NCBI RefSeq assembly: GCF_002288925.2 | Contig: NW_022098031.1 | Span: 14,343,824 to 14,407,823, forward strand | DNA: 64,000 bases | DNA from: Delphinapterus leucas | Taxonomy: Eukaryota > Chordata > Mammalia > Artiodactyla > Monodontidae | Direction of reading: 5' to 3' | Shown: positions 11,780 to 64,000 of the stretch, piece by piece | How the letters are laid out: each line of letters begins with the position of its first letter | How positions within the stretch are numbered: position 1 is the first letter of the stretch | The notes under the pieces: model-generated | Told to the model about the DNA's origin: nothing | Database searches by the model: none | Seen by the model: the letters and a program-made list of their open reading frames with translations, nothing else | Translations under genes and position numbers: made by a program

Positions 11780-12112
11780 GTACTCCTAGGTAGAATGGGT
11801 TGCTTATGAACACCGAAAGGTCTACCAAGCACTGTGCCTCCGTTTCTGCAATAAGAAATGCAAGAAGCAGCGATTTGTTTTCACTTTGGAGGCAATGTCC
11901 TGACATAACACTGGACCCCTAAGATCCTCTACTGAAGTGCCAAGTCCCTGAATTTTTATAAGGTCTCTCTCCTACCCTCTGGAGCACGTGTCATATGAAA
12001 GATTCCAGCATGTTAGATGCCTCTTGTTCATCCTGCCTGATCAGCATGATGTCATCAATGTAATGGATGGATATGATGTTCTGCAGGATGTCCAGATCTG
12101 TTTAAACTCTAT
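11780..12112 (-). pseudogene. Decayed endogenous-retrovirus pol relic with reverse-transcriptase YIDD box
   Basis: The minus strand at about 12100-12000 encodes HYIDDIML, the polymerase active-site box of retroviral reverse transcriptase. An EQE..NML segment follows, and the reading can be followed with stops toward 11800. No LTR was found near it. It is an old inactive copy in reverse orientation, upstream of the hAT relic and the RNase H relic at 9135-10575. Confidence 0.7.
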
Positions 12113-12780
12113 TATGACATATGGTTATAATAGGTGTTTTAACACACTGATCTGCTAATTCCTTCATCTCGTCATTTATTATCTGTTTTTGCTGCCTGGT
12201 TTTTCTTTTGGTTATGGGTCACATTTTCCTGTTTGGGGGCCTGTGTAGTAATTTTTTTTTAAAATAAATTTATTTATTTATTTTTGGCTGCGTTGAGTCT
12301 TCGTTGCTGCACCTGGGCTTTCTCTAGTTGCAGAGAGCGGGGGCTCTTTGTTGTGGTGCACTGGCTTCTCATTGCGGTGGCTTCTCTTGTTGTGGAGCAC
12401 GGGCTCTAGGCTCATGGGCTTCAGTAGTTGTGGTGCACGAGCTTAGTTGCTTCGCAGCATGAGGGATCTTCCCAGACCAGGGCTCGAACCTGTGTCGCCT
12501 GCATTGGCAGGTGGATTCTCAACCACTGAGCCACCAGGGAAGCCCAGTAATTTTTTTTAAATTGGATCCAGGCCATTGTAAATTTCATGTTGTCGAGTAT
12601 CTAGATTTTGTAGTCTTCCCTTAAAGAGTATGGGGCCTTATTTTGGCAGTTAAGTTTCTAGCAGATCAGCTTGACACTTTGAGACTTGTATTTAAACTTT
12701 GTCATCGTAGGCATACAGTACTTTTCACGCATGATAGTTTAGCTCTACTACAAAAGTATAACCTTTCTGGGTTCTCTACT
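12113..12780. repeat. Probable old LINE fragment, interrupted by a SINE
   Basis: The text around the SINE ('acattttcctgtttgggggc' left, 'ggccattgtaaatttcatgt' right) looks like a continuous old LINE relic. The exact family could not be named. Confidence 0.35.
12256..12545 (-). mobile_element. CHR-type SINE, long variant, inverted
   Basis: A poly-T/TTTA head is followed by the reverse complement of the SINE, ending ccaccagggaagccc. Target-site duplication agtaatttttttt at 12247-12259 and 12546-12558. Confidence 0.92.
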
Positions 12781-13955
12781 GAATGCTCCTTGTGATCAAG
12801 AAAGACTTTCCCTTCTGGCTGGTTGGATCTCAAACATTTCCAGCTCCTCTGGGAATTATTATATATCCTTGGTCATTCATTGCATTACCTTATGGTGTCT
12901 TCACCCTAGGCATGTGCATCTTTGTGTTCAACAATATCTCCCAAAGATATCTACCCAGATTTATGAAGCTTTGCACCTACATAGCCTCCTCTTTGGAACA
13001 TTGCCCCACAAGTTCCAGCTACTTCAGCCCCCCCTTAACTGTAATCTTTCTCTCTTCAACTCAATTTTGTTCTGCATGGGACCTTTTTCCTGGCTCCCTG
13101 GTTCAGGATGTGCCTCCAGGTAGAAAACTGAGGCAACTGTTTGTTTCCCTTCACACGTACTCTTTAAGGGCAGACTAAGAGGAAGAGACAAATTGCAAAT
13201 AAAAGTAATAAATAGGCTCTTGAATCGTTTGATAATTTGTAAAGAGAAGTGAATCATACAAATTCATTTAAAAATATTTAAAGTTTTTTCTGATTTGACC
13301 TCAAACTGACATCAGTGAAATTCATATAAACTCATAATATGTGATTGCAGTGAGTGCACTGATGACTAAATTAGTGCCTTCAATGCAAGGAATATCTAAG
13401 ATCAGTAACGGTGCAATTTGAAATGCCCATCTAAAAATATTTGATAGAGCTCCTGAAATTTCACACACGCACACACACAAATAATGAACTACAAGGATGA
13501 AAAAAATATTTCTGAGCTATTAATAATAAAAAAACAAATACTGATCAACCATGCTAGAGAAAAAGTAAATTATCTTCATATTCTCTCTATAGAAAATATT
13601 ACAAACCATGGTCATATGAAGAGTCGATTAAAGAGTACATAGCCATAAAATTTGGGAAAAAAGTTTGGAGAGGCATGCCTGACAGTTTATTAATAAAAAT
13701 ATTTTGTTATTTTTACATTTTGCATTATTTGTAATAGTTCTCAACTTTTAATAGTTTATAACATTGTGATTTCTTTTCTCAGTCTAAATAAATATACACT
13801 TTTGTATCTAGTTTTGTATTTATAATTGCTATTCTTTTTCTTAAGGAGCCCCCAAAATCGTATATAAGCTTCAGGCCACACAAAATCTGGATTTGCCACT
13901 GCTATCATCATCTCTCCACCTAACTGATCTACCTTCATCCATTCCTGTCCTCTTC
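12781..13955. other. Intergenic, no gene supported
   Basis: AT-rich sequence with a short CA-rich run (13465-13481). Open frames here are short and show no recognisable domain. From 13180 the sequence is unique and AT-rich. Confidence 0.5.
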
Positions 13956-13959
13956 TAGT

Positions 13960-14490
13960 CTGTACACCGTGCCACAGCCAAAAGGATCTTATAAAAATTC
14001 ATGTATGATTATATTTCTCCTCCACTCTTCCAGTGATTTCCCATTAGCCTTAGGATAAAGACCAAAATCCTTAACATAGGGTCTGGGCCCTGCCTACTTA
14101 TCCCCTTCCTTCTCTCTCTCAGCTGCAATCATGGTGGCTTCTTTTAGTTATTTGAATGCACCTCCTTAGGACTTTTGCACATGCTGTACTCTGTGCCTAG
14201 GAGACATTCTACCACCCACCTATTCCATTAACAAATTATCTCCTTTAAACTTCAGACTGTCATTCAAGGTTATTTCCTCAGGGTATCTTAGACTAGATCA
14301 GCCCCCTACGCCCTTAAATGTTCATCACACTCTTTGCTTTTCCTTCATAGTATGTCTCCCTATTTGTAATTATACACTTCTGCGATTGTTAGGTTGTATA
14401 TTTCTCTGCCACTAGATTGCAAATTCCATGAAAGAGGGACAGTGTCTCCTCAGCACTAGCCTAGCATCTGAAACAAAGTTGGTACCTAAT
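13960..14490 (+). repeat. L2 LINE relic
   Basis: L2-like blocks are 'cttccagtgatttcccatta', 'aggataaagaccaaaatcct', 'ttaacatagggtctgggccc' and 'caaattccatgaaagaggga'. Confidence 0.75.
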
Positions 14491-14774
14491 TATACAATCT
14501 CTGGCCCTAAATAATTTACAATCTAGTTTTGAAACAGAAACAGTGAGAAAGTTTAACAATCTGGAGCATCAGTGCAGATGGAATAGATTATTTTTGTGTG
14601 CAGAAAGTCCTACTGGAAGTCTTGAAATCTGAATACATGGGGGTTGGTTATTCCATCAGTGTGCAAAATTAGCCTAGCCTGAGGCTGTAACATAGTACAC
14701 TGGCCATCTGGGAAGTGCTCTGACCAGATTCCCAGCACAATCCTTTTTTGCAGTAGAAATCTACTTCATTCTTA

Positions 14775-14996
14775 TTTTTCACTGTGCTTTTTTTTTCTTA
14801 TAATTTTTATTGGAGTATAGTTGATTTGAAGTGTTGTGTTAGTTTCTGCTGTACAGCAAAGTGAATCAGTTATACATACATTAATACATATATCCACTCT
14901 TTTTTAGATTCTTTTCCCATATAGGTCATTAAAGAGTATTGAAAAGAGTTCCCTGTGCTATACAGTAGGTCCTTACCAATTTTCTATTTTATATAT
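14775..14996 (-). mobile_element. 5'-truncated L1 3' end, inverted
   Basis: The sequence 'tattggagtatagttgattt' through 'gtgctatacagtaggtcctt' is the reverse complement of an L1 3' end. A duplication of ctacttcatt flanks it (near 14761 and 14999). Confidence 0.85.
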
Positions 14997-15299
14997 TCTA
15001 CTTCATTTTTAAAAATTCTCTTGTCTTCTGTAGACTTACTTTTTAAAAAGTAATAAAACTAAGGATGTTTCCTTTTGCATAAGCCTGAGAGTTGTGTGTA
15101 TGACATTCCCAAGCACTTCCATAGTTATTTTTCCTTATACTACAGTGCTTTCACAGATTTGAAGACTTCCAGTTGGAGGGTTCAGCTTAGAGAAAATACA
15201 CCTTATTTGTTAGGAACCAGGAGGTACAGCCTGTTGTTCTCAGTTGGGAATAAGGCTTGGTGGTTCACCTTGCCAGGGATATTTCCTTTGTTATTGTTA

Positions 15300-15405
15300 T
15301 ATTCACCAGTTTCTTTTATTTTTTAGACTCCACACATAAGTGATATCATACAGTATTTATCTTTCTCTGTCTGACTTATTTCACTAAGCATAATACCCTC
15401 CAAGG
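15300..15405 (-). mobile_element. Small L1 fragment, inverted
   Basis: 'agactccacacataagtgat' and 'ctttctctgtctgacttatt' match L1 sequence adjacent to the 3' UTR. Confidence 0.65.
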
Positions 15406-15626
15406 CCAGAGATACTTCTATTTTCCTAGACTTGGGCAGAGGGGCAGGGTAGAGCTGTTCTAGAGCTATCACAGAAATATTTGGAGCCCTAGTGTCATGG
15501 AATTTTTATCCCTAAACATTACTTAATAACTTGGTTGGGTGACCATGTCGCAGTGTTTTGGTTTTAGTTCAATGTGCACATCCTCCAACATCATCTAAAA
15601 GGTCTTTCAAAAAGTCACCAATTTTT

Positions 15627-15892
15627 AACAATCCACCTGCCAATGCAGGGGACACAGGTTCACGCCCTGGTCCAGGAAGATCCCACATTCCGCGGAGCAA
15701 CTAAGCGTGCGTGCTACAACTACTGAAGCCCGCACTCCTAGAGCCCGTGCTCCGCAACAAGAGAAGCCACCGCAATGAGAAGCCCGCGCACCTCAACGAA
15801 GAGTAGCCCCCCACTCGCTGAAACTAGAGAAACCCAGTGAGCAGCAACGAAGACCCAAAGCAGCCAAAAAGAAATAAATAAATTTTTTTTAA
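15627..15892 (+). mobile_element. CHR-type SINE, long variant, 5'-truncated
   Basis: It lacks the first part of the head and starts near 'aacaatccacctgccaatgc'. It keeps the long tail region and ends in aaataaataaa plus T. Duplication tcaccaattt at 15615-15624 and 15894-15903. Confidence 0.88.
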
Positions 15893-16394
15893 TTCACCAA
15901 TTTAATGTTAGAGTAAATATTCCAAAATTCATCAAGGAATATTAGGCTGTCAGAATATCCCTAAATCGTTTGTTTGAAACCACGATATCAGCTGAGGAAC
16001 AGCATAACCAGGCTTGGACTTAAACTGAGTTGTAGGGAAAATTAAAAGCGATTAAATATAAGGGCACTCAATAAGTGTTGTTGACTCGGGGATTAAATAG
16101 GGTACGGCCCAGACTTTGCCCACCAGCTGATCTTACTACCTCGTAGGCACATGCCTCCTTTCTCTTAACTGCTTCCTATTGGCTGATTCCCTTCCCCTCT
16201 TATCTGATCGTCCCCCCCTCCCATTTTAATCCCTGAACAAAGGGGTCCTACCAAAACCCAACGCCTGCCTGAGTCGGGAGCAAGCTCGGGTCCTGCTCCC
16301 CTATGGCTTTTCCCCCCTTTCCGCCCACTTCCGGGTTTCCCTCCCTGCTGCTGTCTCCCCTCTTCCTTTCGGTCCGGAGCCCGCCCCTCCACCC

Positions 16395-16404
16395 GTCACG
16401 TGAC
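16395..16404. promoter_or_regulatory. GNS: CLEAR/TFEB-type palindrome GTCACGTGAC
   Basis: This is a perfect 10-bp match to the CLEAR consensus, bound by TFEB/TFE3/MITF in promoters of lysosomal genes. It lies about 190 bp upstream of the GNS start codon. The motif is seen in the sequence; binding is inferred from family knowledge. Confidence 0.8.
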
Positions 16405-16434
16405 CGCATGGCGTGCTCCGCCTCCTGCCCCCGG

Positions 16435-16444
16435 TTCACGTGAT
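16435..16444. promoter_or_regulatory. GNS: Second E-box TTCACGTGAT
   Basis: A second CACGTG core lies exactly 40 bp downstream of the first, about 150 bp from the ATG. Its flanks (TT/AT) are weaker than the CLEAR consensus, so USF/MYC-type binding is also possible. Confidence 0.65.
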
Positions 16445-16589
16445 CGCGCCCGGTTAGAAAACGCCCGGCCACAGACGCCGGCCTTCACAGTGCAGTCTTT
16501 TTTTTCCAGCTGCTCGTGGCTTTCTCGCTCTCTAGCCTTCTGCACGTCTTTCCCCTCCGCCCGGGGTCCCCCCCGGAGCCCTGTCCGCC

Positions 16590-64000
<47,411 letters not shown>

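Larger units (their letters stand above)
16150..16589 (+). promoter_or_regulatory. GNS: GNS promoter and 5' UTR (CpG-rich, TATA-less)
   Basis: A GC-rich region lies directly upstream of the GNS ATG. It contains an inverted CCAAT box (cctattggctga, 16176-16187), a GC box (cccgcccctcc near 16380-16390), two CACGTG motifs and a T-rich run at about 16498-16507. No TATA box was seen. The transcription start is probably between 16450 and 16550, but cannot be fixed from sequence. Confidence 0.75.

Overview
This is a mammalian nuclear genome window and almost certainly comes from a cetacean, probably a toothed whale. The evidence is interrupted genes with GT-AG introns, two GC-rich promoter regions, and about fifteen copies of a tRNA-derived SINE. 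Those SINEs start near 'ggcttccctggtggcgcag', have long and short tail variants, and look like the CHR family of whales and hippos. L1 3' ends of the cetartiodactyl type, MIR and L2 relics, and one 400-bp run of N (19291-19690, an assembly gap) fit a draft vertebrate scaffold. No CRISPR, operon, plasmid or other prokaryotic feature is present. The species call rests on repeat recognition, not on a search.

Layout. (1) Positions 1-5061, minus strand: the 5' end of TBC1D30 (TBC/Rab-GAP domain family member 30). Coding exon 1 is 4623-5061 and exon 2 is 78-242, and their phases match exactly (1 nt + 2 nt). The rest of the gene lies to the left of the window. (2) Positions 5062-16589: an 11.5-kb intergenic stretch between two divergent genes. 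It holds MIR, L2, L1 and SINE copies. It also holds an old antisense retroviral pol relic with a decayed hAT transposase relic inside it. (3) Positions 16590-64000, plus strand: GNS (N-acetylglucosamine-6-sulfatase, lysosomal). Coding exons 1-13 of an expected 14 can be placed to the base. They give 528 codons plus 2 nt, and every exon junction keeps frame. The last coding exon (about 26 residues) and the 3' UTR are to the right of the window, because a nearly full-length antisense L1 (about 57583-63686) fills most of intron 13.

Function. GNS removes the 6-sulfate from N-acetylglucosamine-6-sulfate in heparan sulfate and keratan sulfate in the lysosome; its loss in humans causes mucopolysaccharidosis IIID. 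All key sulfatase features are intact here: the metal-binding Asp pair, the CCPSR formylglycine site, the PH.P and DNG motifs, and 13 N-glycosylation sequons. The GNS promoter carries a perfect palindromic CLEAR/TFEB-type site (GTCACGTGAC, 16395-16404) and a second CACGTG site 40 bp downstream. This ties the gene to lysosomal stress regulation. TBC1D30 is an unrelated Rab-GAP whose start lies 11.5 kb away in the opposite direction.

I found no clearly novel biological system. The points most worth checking are the paired CACGTG promoter sites, the CTG microsatellite in the GNS signal peptide, the ERV-pol/hAT composite, the nested SINE and L1 insertions with clean target-site duplications, and the mariner-type palindrome in intron 2.
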